NCBI RefSeq assembly: GCF_001439915.1 | Contig: NZ_LMBW01000008.1 | Coordinates: 128,850 to 192,849 of the forward strand | Source of the DNA: Fredinandcohnia humi | GTDB lineage: Bacteria > Bacillota > Bacilli > Bacillales > Bacillaceae_L | Length of the DNA: 64,000 bases | Direction: 5' to 3' | Shown here: one piece after another, positions 8,148-16,015 of the stretch | Layout: the number at the start of each line of letters is the position of its first letter | Numbering within the stretch: position 1 is the first letter of the stretch | The notes under the pieces: model-generated | Databases searched by the model: none | Told to the model about the DNA's origin: nothing | What the model saw: the letters and a program-made list of their open reading frames with translations, nothing else | Program-made: the position numbers and the translations under genes

Positions 8148-8834
8148 CTACTCACCTATTTGTATGTCATTTACATACATGAGAACGGCTTGTGCTTTCG
8201 TAAATTCGCCTTGTAATTCTGCTGGAATTTTTTCAATATCATTCAAATCGTTTATACCACTTTTGGCCATGATTTGTTCGTAAGTTATAAGTGCATGAAT
8301 ATATTCCTCATACTGTGCTGGTGTTAACACTTCTTTACTAGAGGGTTGATTATTTAATTTATCGAAATAGGGCTGAATTTCAAACATTGCTTTTTTAATT
8401 TCATCTAATTGGTCAGATGGAATTTGAGAGTAATCGATGTGTCCATATCGATTTCCATACTCGAGCTTAGATGTTGTAATTACTTTTGCCAGCTCTTTAA
8501 AATGAGCGTATTCCTCTTGTTCCATGTCTCCTTTCGCTTGTGCTAATTTTGCGTCAAGGAGCATGTAGCTCTCCATTGTTACACTCCCAATATGTTTTTT
8601 CAGATTTTCGAATGATCCGTAAAGCTCATCCGGAAGGAATGTTTGATAAGCAAATGCACTTGTTGGAACGATAATTGCCACCGCTAAAGCACTGACCGCT
8701 AACCGTTTTCTTACGTATTTCTTGATTTTCCCTTCCATTTCTGACTTTGCTCTTTTTACACCGATTCTACTTACCTTATGAAGTTCTTCGGGTATGTTGA
8801 TATTGGCTAATTCCTGTTTTAGTTTATTCATCAT
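8148..8834 (-). CDS. DUF3600-type membrane protein, probable anti-sigma partner
   Basis: The product has 228 residues. A cytoplasmic N-terminus (about 1-45, KLKQELANINIPEELHKVSRIGVKRAKSEM) precedes a single transmembrane segment (LAVSALAVAIIVPTSAFA). An outer domain of about 160 residues is rich in helix and acidic residues and looks like DUF3600. The architecture and the overlap with the sigma gene (8824-8834) suggest it binds the sigma factor and releases it on an envelope signal; that role is inferred. AAGGAGG precedes the ATG pair at 8834/8831, so translation is likely coupled to the sigma gene. Confidence 0.75.
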   Translation of the reverse strand: MMNKLKQELANINIPEELHKVSRIGVKRAKSEMEGKIKKYVRKRLAVSALAVAIIVPTSAFAYQTFLPDELYGSFENLKKHIGSVTMESYMLLDAKLAQAKGDMEQEEYAHFKELAKVITTSKLEYGNRYGHIDYSQIPSDQLDEIKKAMFEIQPYFDKLNNQPSSKEVLTPAQYEEYIHALITYEQIMAKSGINDLNDIEKIPAELQGEFTKAQAVLMYVNDIQIGE

Positions 8835-9342
8835 TACCAGCCTCCTTAAAATTTTTACGGAGTTTATGTAGGGCGCGGTATAAAATCGACTTTGCCGTTC
8901 CAAGGGGAATATCTAAGATTTCCGAGATTTCTTTTAAAGTTCGGTCATGGTAAAACCTAAGTAATATCACGCTTTTCTCATCCTCCTGCAACACATCGAT
9001 TAACTCTTTTAATGAGATGGTGAGCAGCAAATCTTTATCCTCCGTCCCGATGAACACCTCAAAATCAGGCTTAAGTTGAACAACCTTTTTGTTTTTTCGG
9101 AGGATGTTGATAGCGTAGTTGATTGTAATCTTCATTAGCCATGTTTTGAAATACTCCGGGTTTTTAAGTGTATCGATTTTTTTAAATGACTGGTAAGCAA
9201 CTTCCTGAACAACGTCCAATGCATCATCTTTATTTTTCACATATACAAAAGCCATCCGATAGATATCCTCTTCAAATTGCTGGAATAGCTTCAAAAAGGC
9301 TTTGTCATTCCCTTTCTGCGCTTTTTTCACTAAGCGAATCAA
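8824..9342 (-). CDS. ECF-type RNA polymerase sigma factor
   Basis: The product has about 172 residues. Region 2 is seen in FQQFEEDIYRMAFVYVKN, DALDVVQEVAYQSFKKI and FKTWLMKITINYAINILR. Region 4 is a helix-turn-helix (LKEISEILDIPLGTAKSILY). This places it in the sigma-70 ECF group near SigV/SigM of Bacillus. TTG 9342 has AAAGGGTGA upstream and gives the usual N-terminus (MIRLVKKAQKGND); a longer frame to 9384 is less likely. It is followed, with an 11-base overlap, by the DUF3600 gene. Its regulon and inducing signal cannot be read from this window. Confidence 0.88.
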   Translation of the reverse strand: MIRLVKKAQKGNDKAFLKLFQQFEEDIYRMAFVYVKNKDDALDVVQEVAYQSFKKIDTLKNPEYFKTWLMKITINYAINILRKNKKVVQLKPDFEVFIGTEDKDLLLTISLKELIDVLQEDEKSVILLRFYHDRTLKEISEILDIPLGTAKSILYRALHKLRKNFKEAGNDE

Positions 9343-9424
9343 CGAATTCACCCTTTCTCTTTTCGTTCTACACCTATTAGACAATCGAAGGTCTCATTTG
9401 GCTTAAGGTATCTAAAAAAAAAAC

Positions 9425-9451
9425 AAGCGTTAATCCTTTGGACTAACACTT
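9425..9451 (-). terminator. Intrinsic terminator
   Basis: The stem is AAGCGTTAATCC (9425-9436) and GGACTAACACTT (9440-9451), with a long T run on the minus strand. It ends the NTF2-like gene at 9507 and is a member of the recurring terminator family. Confidence 0.85.
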
Positions 9452-9506
9452 TAATAATACCTTCTCTTTTTATTAATTAGGTATTGCTCCAAGTACGTTC
9501 TCCGTT

Positions 9507-9914
9507 TTAAGAACAAATCGGTTCTTCTACTTCCCTCACGAGCAACCACTTTCCATATGTAAGCTGCCAAGTTTCAATTGTGAAGAGTCTTGCTATCACC
9601 TTTTCATCCTTTACAATTAACAGTTCGTAGAAGACAGCGGCATTCTCGGAATCCTTCAAACGAATGACACGATTTTTGAATTTCTTTTGTGCTCCAATCA
9701 ACTGCTTAACGGATTCCCGCATGCCGCTAATCGCTTCTTCCCTACCAAATAGCATGGGTTTTTCATTCGAACCATAAAAAAAAGTAACATAATAGCCTTC
9801 TGCCATTCTTTCCAAAGCAGATGTTTCTCCTGTCACCATTGCTTTGTTCCAATCGATGATAAATTTATCATGCATCAAAGTAAATTCAGCTAATTGATAT
9901 TCTATTTTCAACAC
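9507..9914 (-). CDS. NTF2-like (SnoaL/DUF4440-type) protein
   Basis: The product has 135 residues. An N-terminal helix pair (FIIDWNKAMVTGETSALERMAEGYYVTFF) is followed by a curved sheet ending in WQLTYGKWLLVREVE, the layout of NTF2-like proteins. Such proteins bind small ligands or act as isomerases; nothing here fixes a substrate. GTG 9914 is six bases after GGGGAGA; the open frame continues upstream to 9995 without a ribosome site. Moderate confidence in the family, high in the gene. Confidence 0.65.
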   Translation of the reverse strand: MLKIEYQLAEFTLMHDKFIIDWNKAMVTGETSALERMAEGYYVTFFYGSNEKPMLFGREEAISGMRESVKQLIGAQKKFKNRVIRLKDSENAAVFYELLIVKDEKVIARLFTIETWQLTYGKWLLVREVEEPICS

Positions 9915-10005
9915 GTTAACTCTCCCCTTTAAGGACCTTTGCGTTTCTATGTTTAATTCCACAAAAAAGGCGTGATTCCTTCTTTGGATGATCACACCTT
10001 ACTAT

Positions 10006-10503
10006 TTATAAAAGCCTTGACATGTAGTATTCATCAACAAACTCACCATCGATTAACAGGGAATGTCTTTTGGTGCCTTCGATTTCAAATCCTTTCTTTT
10101 TATACAAAGATAAACCGGCAGCATTTTGAGTCACTACGGTTAATTCCAAACGATGGATTTGATGGGTTGTGGCCCATTTTTCCAGTTCTTCGAATAATTT
10201 TGTACCTATCCTTTTACCCCTAAAATTCTGCAAGATTCCAATAACCAGGTACACCGAATGTTTATTTCTTCTGGCATTGCCGCCAATAGCCATTAAGAAA
10301 CCAATTAGTTTATTTTCTTCTTCTGCAACAAGTATCGTCGAGTTCTCATTTGTCCCGATTTTTTCTATCATTTTTCGTTGCTGGTCGGGGCTTGCTTTCC
10401 TTTCTCCCGCTTCCCAAAGCATATATTCTGAAGTATTTTCAACCTGCTGGGTGAGCTTAACAAATTCCCCCGCATCTGCAGGTGTGATTTCTCTAACGAG
10501 CAC
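10006..10503 (-). CDS. GNAT family N-acetyltransferase
   Basis: The product has 165 residues. The acetyl-CoA binding motif is visible as VYLVIGILQNFRGKRIGTKLFEELEKWA (about 90-117, with R/Q-x-x-G-x-G/A as RGKRIG), followed by LELTVVTQNAAGLSLYKKKGFEIEG (about 123-147). It starts at GTG 10503 with GGGGGAGAG upstream. The acceptor substrate is unknown. It lies about 90 bases upstream of the NTF2-like gene on the same strand. Confidence 0.88.
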   Translation of the reverse strand: MLVREITPADAGEFVKLTQQVENTSEYMLWEAGERKASPDQQRKMIEKIGTNENSTILVAEEENKLIGFLMAIGGNARRNKHSVYLVIGILQNFRGKRIGTKLFEELEKWATTHQIHRLELTVVTQNAAGLSLYKKKGFEIEGTKRHSLLIDGEFVDEYYMSRLL

Positions 10504-10536
10504 TATATCTCTCCCCCTATTGAAATAAATATCTTC

Positions 10537-10560
10537 GCGCCAATCCTTTGATTAACGCTC
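10537..10560 (-). terminator. Intrinsic terminator
   Basis: The stem GCGCCAATC/GATTAACGC has a three-base loop. It lies just past the stop of the GDPD gene (10593) on the minus strand and is a member of the recurring terminator family, with a weaker T run. Confidence 0.7.
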
Positions 10561-10592
10561 ACGAACAATTGGAAACGGTAGCGGTTGTCCCA

Positions 10593-11411
10593 TCATAATT
10601 CCTTCGTATAAAGTATATAATCTGTGAAATAGCCATCTACTTGGAATTCTTTCATCCGTGTTTGTTCTTTTTTTTGCGTCTTCTTATTCGTAAAATAAAC
10701 ATGCACTTTTATCCCGTTGTTGTGCAACTTCTCTACAATCCGATGGGTGACATCGCTAGATTCTATACCTACAATTGGAAAGTTTAATGAAATAGCCTTA
10801 TTTAGATCAAATTTCCCTTTTTTAAATAAAAGTGTAAGTGGAATATTCGGGGCTATCGATTTTATCTTTTCCAAGCTTTTAGTAGAGAAGGACTGAAGGA
10901 CCACCCTTTGATCATTAAGTAAATGATATTCTTTTAAAAGTTCAATTACTTTCTCCTCCATGACCAACTGATGATTCACGGGTCTCGTTTCGATATAAAA
11001 ATTTTCCGTGTTCGAAAAGGAATCAAAAATTTCTCGCAAACTCGGTATTTCCTCTGCTACGATTTTATGATCCAAAGTCGACACCATATTGAATTTTTTC
11101 AATTCCTCCAACGTATAATCGGAGACCCTACCCTTTCCATTCGTCGTTCGATTGATGGTTTCATCATGCATGGCTACAAGCTCGCCATCTTTAGACATAC
11201 GGAGATCAATTTCTAAATAATCAACCCCATCTTTAGAAGCAATTTTATAGGCCATTAATGTATGTTCAGGAAACCGATCATTTGCTCCACGGTGTGCAAT
11301 AATCAAGGGTTTTCCTGTTGCCATAGGTTCATTGCGTTCTGTTATCGCTAATGCGATGGTTGCAAATCCAAGGCTGATTAACAATGTAAGAATTATATAT
11401 CCTTTTTTCAA
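10593..11411 (-). CDS. Glycerophosphodiester phosphodiesterase, exported or membrane-anchored
   Basis: The product has 272 residues. The N-terminal hydrophobic segment (YIILTLLISLGFATIALA) acts as signal or anchor. The GDPD TIM barrel begins with IIAHRGAND (His40, Arg41), followed by YLEIDLRMSKDG (Glu67, Asp69) and VAMHDETINRTTNG (His82), the catalytic and metal-binding set. The family hydrolyses glycerophosphodiesters to glycerol-3-phosphate and an alcohol, useful in phospholipid or teichoic acid salvage outside the cell. TTG start at 11411 after GGAAGGAT. No Pho-type box was noticed upstream. Confidence 0.92.
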   Translation of the reverse strand: MKKGYIILTLLISLGFATIALAITERNEPMATGKPLIIAHRGANDRFPEHTLMAYKIASKDGVDYLEIDLRMSKDGELVAMHDETINRTTNGKGRVSDYTLEELKKFNMVSTLDHKIVAEEIPSLREIFDSFSNTENFYIETRPVNHQLVMEEKVIELLKEYHLLNDQRVVLQSFSTKSLEKIKSIAPNIPLTLLFKKGKFDLNKAISLNFPIVGIESSDVTHRIVEKLHNNGIKVHVYFTNKKTQKKEQTRMKEFQVDGYFTDYILYTKEL

Positions 11412-11435
11412 ATTATCCTTCCTATCGTTTCATGA

Positions 11436-12053
11436 TTAAAACTGATCAATATCAGAAATTACACTTTTTAAAATTTCAATAGATTTTATTGGGTCTTTAT
11501 CAAGCTCTAAACTGTGATTTCCACCGTCAACCACTTTTAATATAAGATTTTGATTATTTTTCAATTTTTCAAAGCGTTCCACTATAAAACAGCTATCTTT
11601 ATCACCAATTATACAAAGTCCTTTATTATCGCTGTTAACCATTGCGTTAAATACGTCGTCATTTTGAAGAATTGGAGTTAACCATACTACTTTTGCATCT
11701 ATCAACATTGTATTATCGAGCAAATAATTCAAAGCTTTTGTTCCGATTGATTTAGCCACTACATAATAATTACTGTATTTCCTGTCCTTGATTGCATTGT
11801 CAATTGCAAGTTGTACATCTCTTGCGAAGTCCCTCTCATTTAGAGCAGACATCTCTTGCCTACTAAATGTATAGTTAATGTGCAATACATCAAAACCTTT
11901 ATTGTAGAATAACCCTGTTGTAAAGTGTAACAATGGAGCTTGTGTTGTGTAACCCGCCCCAGGTAAAACAATTACTAAGTTATTTGTTTCTTTATTTTGT
12001 TCTATCAATCTAAAAGGAATACTTTTAGAACCAATAATTTTATTATTAGTCAC
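11436..12053 (-). CDS. Alpha/beta hydrolase
   Basis: The product has 205 residues with the alpha/beta hydrolase core: LVIVLPGAGYTTQ (oxyanion region, about 27-39), a nucleophile elbow AKSIGTKAL with Ser about 105, IIGDKDSC for the acid strand, and GGNHSLELD carrying the catalytic His. No signal peptide, so cytosolic. GTG start at 12053. It stands 24 bases upstream of the GDPD gene on the same strand, so the two may be co-transcribed. Substrate unknown. Confidence 0.82.
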   Translation of the reverse strand: MTNNKIIGSKSIPFRLIEQNKETNNLVIVLPGAGYTTQAPLLHFTTGLFYNKGFDVLHINYTFSRQEMSALNERDFARDVQLAIDNAIKDRKYSNYYVVAKSIGTKALNYLLDNTMLIDAKVVWLTPILQNDDVFNAMVNSDNKGLCIIGDKDSCFIVERFEKLKNNQNLILKVVDGGNHSLELDKDPIKSIEILKSVISDIDQF

Positions 12054-12145
12054 CCTTTTCTCACTCCCTAAAGTTTTATTGTTATCTATTCTTGATTATA
12101 AGCCAATATTCCTTCTTCAATTGAACTGTCCCGTTAGCAAAATAA

Positions 12146-12174
12146 AATCCACTCCCAAAAGGTATGAGTGGATT
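12146..12174 (-). terminator. Intrinsic terminator of the DUF4352 lipoprotein gene
   Basis: The stem is AATCCACTC (12146-12154) and GAGTGGATT (12166-12174), followed on the minus strand by TTTATTTT. Confidence 0.85.
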
Positions 12175-12194
12175 CAAGTTATATATATAAGTTC

Positions 12195-12707
12195 TTATTG
12201 AAAATCGTCTGTAGTTAGGCCCCATTCAAGTTTGTTAGGGTCTGTTTTTCCACCTAGCAAAATGGTATACGTTTCAGAATCCCTGGCATCAAATATAATT
12301 TCACCCGTAACGGAATCACCTTCCTTGATTTCCCCTGAAATTTGGCTGCCAAAACTGAATTCCTTTCCTGGTGTTACATTGTTCCAGTTGACGACATCGT
12401 CCACAAAGATTTTAAATGCTAAAACATCTTCTACTTTTACCACTGTTGATGATCTGCTTGTTACGGTTGCGCTCGCAACAACGTATGTACCTCTCAGAGC
12501 CTTTTCGCCATCTCCACCTGATTCATACTTAACGTTGTCTAACGTTATTTCAAAATCACCTTTTGTGGTTTTGTAAAGGCCGGTTTTGCCTATTGTTAAG
12601 GTTCCATCCTCACTAATTCCGTCACCACTTGTTTCTGAACCTCCACCACATGCACTAACGAATAACACCAATAAAACAAGTACAGACCAAAGACCAAATT
12701 TCTTCAT
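12195..12707 (-). CDS. DUF4352-like lipoprotein
   Basis: The product has 170 residues with a lipoprotein signal peptide (KKFGLWSVLVLLVLFVSAC, lipid Cys about residue 20) and a GGGSETSGDG linker. A beta-sandwich domain resembles the DUF4352 immunoglobulin-like fold (FEITLDNVKY, YVVASATVTSRSS, GEIIFDARDSETYTILLGG). It would be anchored outside the cell; no function is established for the family. ATG 12707 is preceded by GGGGGT. Single-gene unit with its own terminator. Confidence 0.75.
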   Translation of the reverse strand: MKKFGLWSVLVLLVLFVSACGGGSETSGDGISEDGTLTIGKTGLYKTTKGDFEITLDNVKYESGGDGEKALRGTYVVASATVTSRSSTVVKVEDVLAFKIFVDDVVNWNNVTPGKEFSFGSQISGEIKEGDSVTGEIIFDARDSETYTILLGGKTDPNKLEWGLTTDDFQ

Positions 12708-12876
12708 TCTACAGACCCCCTTTTTTATATTTTAAAATTGATAATATTCAGAATTATTATACCAAAAGTGGTGCATGAATGAAAGATATTGCATGCTATT
12801 ATTGCTAAAAATTGATGGTTTTGTTTACTAAGAAAACTTATTTGGAGCTTACTTAATTTTCACTCCAACTATCGTA

Positions 12877-13174
12877 CTAGAATAAAGGCTCTTCTTTATT
12901 TAAAAGTTCAAGGTAAAAAGGGTAAATCATTACAAAGAGCGCAAGCAAACCTAGCATTACACAAAAAATGACAAGAGGAGCATCAAAATAAGATTCAAAA
13001 TTATAAAGAGTGGGGCTATAAAACTCACAGCAGCGGATCTCTTTCTAGTACGGGAGGAAATGTATTGTTTTTCCCCACAATAGGGGCAATTCATTGCATT
13101 TCCAAATGCAAAAAAGATTTTTTGAAGGCTTGTTTCCAACTCCATTGTTCATTACAATTCTGACAAGTAGGCAT
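12877..13174 (-). pseudogene. cxxc_20_cxxc (TIGR04104-like) zinc-ribbon membrane protein, two frameshifts
   Basis: ATG 13174, with AAAGGAG upstream, begins MPTCQNCNEQWSWKQAFKK, the first CxxC of this family. The frame then breaks in a T6 run. A second frame continues FGNAMNCPYCGEKQY (second CxxC) and a hydrophobic segment, and breaks in another T6 run. A third frame gives the family-like C-terminus (MIYPFYLELLNKEEPLF) ending at TAG 12877. Both breaks need one extra base; with one T added to each run the gene would be 300 bases, 99 codons, the usual family length. Either a decayed gene, T-run slippage, or homopolymer sequencing errors. The first break also fits a slippery T TTT TTG heptamer. 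Confidence 0.75.
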
Positions 13175-13204
13175 ATAGCTAGCTCCTTTCGCATTAGTAA
13201 AGTA

Positions 13205-13423
13205 CTATTCAATTAGTTTACTCGCTATTACTGCTAATAGTACGATTACACCCGCTCCTAAGATAGGTACGAAGAATAAAAGAAATGTGTGCAAGGGGCT
13301 CTTTGATTTTTTCCATTCTTTCTCAAATGAAAATACACCGCCTGTAAAAAACAGGTCCCAAAAAAGGGCATTTTTGCTTTTTTGTTTATTACTTTTAGGT
13401 GGTTTGTTATCTTTATCCTCCAC
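13205..13423 (-). CDS. Small membrane protein
   Basis: The product has 72 residues: a highly charged N-terminus (EDKDNKPPKSNKQKSK), an amphipathic middle (FFTGGVFSFEKEWKKSK) and a C-terminal hydrophobic segment (FLLFFVPILGAGVIVLLAVIASKL). GTG 13423 lies after AAGGAGG with good spacing. It sits between the zinc-ribbon pseudogene and the deaminase on the same strand. No family recognised. Confidence 0.6.
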   Translation of the reverse strand: MEDKDNKPPKSNKQKSKNALFWDLFFTGGVFSFEKEWKKSKSPLHTFLLFFVPILGAGVIVLLAVIASKLIE

Positions 13424-13461
13424 AAATAGACCTCCTTAGGTGCTTATTTCTTTCGGTATAA

Positions 13462-13890
13462 TTAGAGTACACTTCCATATTTTTCAGGCAACAGCTGCAT
13501 CACATTGCATTTCACCAATTCTCCGTTAAATGAAATGATCACATCGGTTTCTTTTCCGTAATCGCTTACGAGTTCTCGGCACATCCCACAAGGGGCGACC
13601 ACCCAGCATTTTTCAATATTTTCATGGGGATGAGGGTGTGCGACGGCTACGATTGTTTCAAATTCATGATCTCCTTCAGAGATGGATTTTCCCATCGCCA
13701 TTGCTTCTCCGCAAACGGCTATTCTTCCAACATTGGCTTCCAGATGTACAGCGGCATACACATTTCCAGATGTTGTACGAACTGCAGCGCCAATATGATG
13801 TCGACCATATCTATAATTTTTTTCAATTACCTTTTCTGCTTCTTGTATTAATTCATAATCCTTTTCATCCAATGGTTTTAGTCTTAACAT
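13462..13890 (-). CDS. Cytidine deaminase-like zinc enzyme
   Basis: The product has 142 residues with the deaminase zinc motif: Cys60-Gly-Glu62 (VCGEAMA) and Pro-Cys101-Gly-Met-Cys104 (APCGMCREL). The order and spacing match cytidine and blasticidin-S deaminases. ATG 13890 is preceded by GGTGGGGG. The substrate may be cytidine or a related base; sequence alone does not separate housekeeping from nucleoside-antibiotic deaminases. Part of a minus-strand run with the lipoprotein gene 42 bases upstream. Confidence 0.88.
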   Translation of the reverse strand: MLRLKPLDEKDYELIQEAEKVIEKNYRYGRHHIGAAVRTTSGNVYAAVHLEANVGRIAVCGEAMAMGKSISEGDHEFETIVAVAHPHPHENIEKCWVVAPCGMCRELVSDYGKETDVIISFNGELVKCNVMQLLPEKYGSVL

Positions 13891-13932
13891 TGACTTCCCC
13901 CACCTTATCCCAAATTTTTTCGGTCATTCCTA

Positions 13933-14364
13933 TCACTCGGCTTCCAAAAAGATTATAATCGCATTTTCTAGACCAGTCGTTGCATTTTTGTCTACTTCAA
14001 TCACAAAAGTTCTAGGTGTTGCATCAGCCGTACATGAGCCGCCTTTTACTCTAAAATAAAAATTAATTTCCTCTTTTTCATCATTGGCGGTTACATCCTT
14101 TAATTTAAAAGGACAACTGCTCGATTCTCTCATACTTACAAAATAATAATCAGACGTGTCGAAATCCCCTTTAGGGGGTTTCTTCATCATAGAAAAGTAT
14201 TCCCAAGCCCCGGCTAGTTGTTCTGCATTCGTGACTTTATGTACTATTCCTCCCTCACCAAGATCAGACGGGGCTGTCTTTTCACTTGCGACAACTTTTC
14301 CTAAATCAGAGGAACACCCTGTTAAGAGTGCCAAAAGGAGAAAACCAAATAATAAGTTTTTCAA
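13933..14364 (-). CDS. Putative lipoprotein
   Basis: The product has 143 residues with a lipoprotein signal peptide (KNLLFGFLLLALLTGC, lipid Cys about 17). The mature domain contains two Cys (SSCPF and GGSCTAD) that could pair. It starts at TTG 14364 with GGGGGTGAG upstream. It follows a 53-residue membrane gene by 16 bases and probably shares its transcript. No family recognised. Confidence 0.65.
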   Translation of the reverse strand: MKNLLFGFLLLALLTGCSSDLGKVVASEKTAPSDLGEGGIVHKVTNAEQLAGAWEYFSMMKKPPKGDFDTSDYYFVSMRESSSCPFKLKDVTANDEKEEINFYFRVKGGSCTADATPRTFVIEVDKNATTGLENAIIIFLEAE

Positions 14365-14380
14365 GGTCGCAACTCACCCC

Positions 14381-14542
14381 CTAATCATCCTTGTCCATTG
14401 ACCCCTTTATCTCTTCTATCTTTCTATCCAGTTCATTGAGTTTACCTGTTACATTCTTCATAAAATGGGCGACCCGTGAAATTAAATAGATGATTAGTAC
14501 GAATAAAACTATATTTAAAACGGCAGAAATCAGATCAAACAT
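14381..14542 (-). CDS. 53-residue membrane protein, DUF4083-like
   Basis: Starts at ATG 14542 after AAGGAGGAGA and reads MFDLISAVLNIVLFVLIIYL, then a charged tail (KNVTGKLNELDRKIEEIKG). The layout of one N-terminal membrane helix plus a short coiled-coil tail resembles the short DUF4083 proteins of Bacillus; that match is from memory. It is preceded by a 23-codon frame and followed by a lipoprotein gene, forming a tight minus-strand unit. Confidence 0.6.
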   Translation of the reverse strand: MFDLISAVLNIVLFVLIIYLISRVAHFMKNVTGKLNELDRKIEEIKGSMDKDD

Positions 14543-14554
14543 GCCATCTCCTCC

Positions 14555-14626
14555 TTATCCTTGCCAGACTCGATTTACTTCAGTTAATTTTTCATTTTCA
14601 AAAGTGAGTCTGTAAATATCCGGCAT
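14555..14626 (-). CDS. Possible 23-residue ORF with good ribosome site
   Basis: ATG 14626 lies seven bases after GGGAGGA and codes MPDIYRLTFENEKLTEVNRV plus three residues, stopping at TAA 14555. The stop is directly followed by the ribosome site of the next gene. It could be a leader peptide or the stump of a longer gene. Support is the ribosome site and position only. Confidence 0.35.
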   Translation of the reverse strand: MPDIYRLTFENEKLTEVNRVWQG

Positions 14627-14689
14627 ATCAAGTTCCTCCCAAATGAAAAATCATACTTTCAATAATTTCATTCGAACTTTCGGGGGGAA

Positions 14690-15208
14690 TCAGTATTTAA
14701 GGTGTGTTTTTAATGGATTCCTGCATTTAATGATTATTATTTTGTCACTATATACTCTATAACTATTTAATAAATTTGGTTTCCCCACCTCTTCAAAATG
14801 GCGGTTCCATTTGAACATTTTTAAGAATATTTTCCATGTTGGTTTGTAGTTTGAATGCTTTAATCGAAGTTTTTGTTTTAAAAACCTTTTCATTATGCGA
14901 TATTTTCGGGTTGGATAACTTGGATCTAAAAAGATAATCAAATCAGCGTGTTGGAAACTACTCGAAACCCATTCTTCGTTATGAACACCTTCAATGATCC
15001 AAGATTCAGATTGAAGAATCGTATCAAGATAATCTTCTCTCTCTTCTTCAGTTCTCCTTATATCTCCAGACCCATCCCTTTTCCAGACAACATTATCCAA
15101 TTCGTAAAAAGGGATGCTAAGCCTCGAAGATAGCTGTTTTGCTTACGTTGTCTTTCCGCTGCCAACGGAACCGATAATATGGATTCGCTTCGGAGTTGTG
15201 TTTTCCAG
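14690..15208 (-). pseudogene. P-loop nucleotide kinase (FlaR/topology-modulation-like), in-frame stop
   Basis: The frame reads KRIHIIGSVGSGKTT, a perfect Walker A loop, then TAA at 15143-15145. It continues in the same frame with AKQLSSRLSIPFYELDNVVW and about 140 more residues typical of the adenylate-kinase-like FlaR/DNA topology modulation family (SWIIEGVHNEEW, ADLIIFLDPSYPTRKYRI). A single TTA to TAA change would explain it: Leu normally follows GKTT in this family. The start is unclear (AGGTGG precedes ATT/CTG at about 15208). A restart at 15100 would lack the P-loop and be inactive as a kinase. Confidence 0.75.
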
Positions 15209-15284
15209 AATAAACCACCTGCCATGTTATGTATATTCTACAATCGACAGGATTTTTCCTTTAACCTTTTCTGTTCACCTAAAA

Positions 15285-15310
15285 AAGCGTTAATCAATTG
15301 ATTAGCGCTT
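15285..15310 (-). terminator. Intrinsic terminator of the Nudix gene
   Basis: A near-perfect palindrome, AAGCGTTAATC and GATTAGCGCTT, with TTTT following on the minus strand. Member of the recurring terminator family. Confidence 0.85.
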
Positions 15311-15320
15311 CCCTCTGAAA

Positions 15321-15818
15321 TCATTTATTTAGAACTTGTTCAACCAAGGGTACTTGGGAGAAATCCACGACATCGTCACTATCATAAATAAATCGATGTT
15401 CATAGTTCGTTTCATCGTTTAAAATTTCATGCAAATAGTGTTTCAAATTCGCTAACCCTACATTTTTCGGATGCAAAATCCAGGATAAATCTTTCCAATC
15501 TAAAATACCTTCATCCGTTTTGAGTGGTGTATGGTATTCATAAGCCTCTGGCAGCTCTGCGACAAAAACATACATACCGTCAAAATAAGAATGTGTTGGA
15601 TTCGTCCAGGTAATGTTACCCTTGTGCCAAACGTTTTCCGGCTTCATCTCAATACCCGTTTCCTCCCGAATTTCTCGAAGATTACATTCAAACGGAGTCT
15701 CACCATCCTCTAACTTACCTCCAACACCATTCCAGATTCCCATCCACTCAGGGAACTCTCTATTTAGTAATAGTATTTTGTTTCCTTGTTTGATAAAACA
15801 GATTGTATATGAATACAT
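15321..15818 (-). CDS. Nudix hydrolase (MutT/8-oxo-dGTP diphosphatase type)
   Basis: The product has 165 residues with a full Nudix box from Gly34 to about Ile57 (GKLEDGE ... REIREETGI), matching GX5EX7REUXEEXGU. Surrounding residues (GIWNGVGGKLEDGE) resemble oxidised-nucleotide hydrolases. It hydrolyses a nucleoside diphosphate linked to X; the exact substrate is not decided. ATG 15818 follows GGAGG. Own terminator downstream. Confidence 0.92.
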   Translation of the reverse strand: MYSYTICFIKQGNKILLLNREFPEWMGIWNGVGGKLEDGETPFECNLREIREETGIEMKPENVWHKGNITWTNPTHSYFDGMYVFVAELPEAYEYHTPLKTDEGILDWKDLSWILHPKNVGLANLKHYLHEILNDETNYEHRFIYDSDDVVDFSQVPLVEQVLNK

Positions 15819-15903
15819 TTGAAATTCCTCCGTTAAAAAAACTGCTAGTAATCTATTTCAACATTAATGGTTATTAATCCTTTTTGATTCCTAAAAATAA
15901 AAA

Positions 15904-15930
15904 TCACCATAACCTTTTTGGTTATGGTGA
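15904..15930 (-). terminator. Intrinsic terminator of the 16016 lipoprotein gene
   Basis: A perfect 11-bp stem, TCACCATAACC and GGTTATGGTGA, with a TTTTT loop; the minus strand continues with TTTTTATTTTTA. Confidence 0.9.
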
Positions 15931-16015
15931 ATATAAAATCATGCATTTCAATGTTGGGAGTTCAATAGAACTGCACCTGCTCTTACACGTATGTGATAAG
16001 TCATGAAAGCACTCC

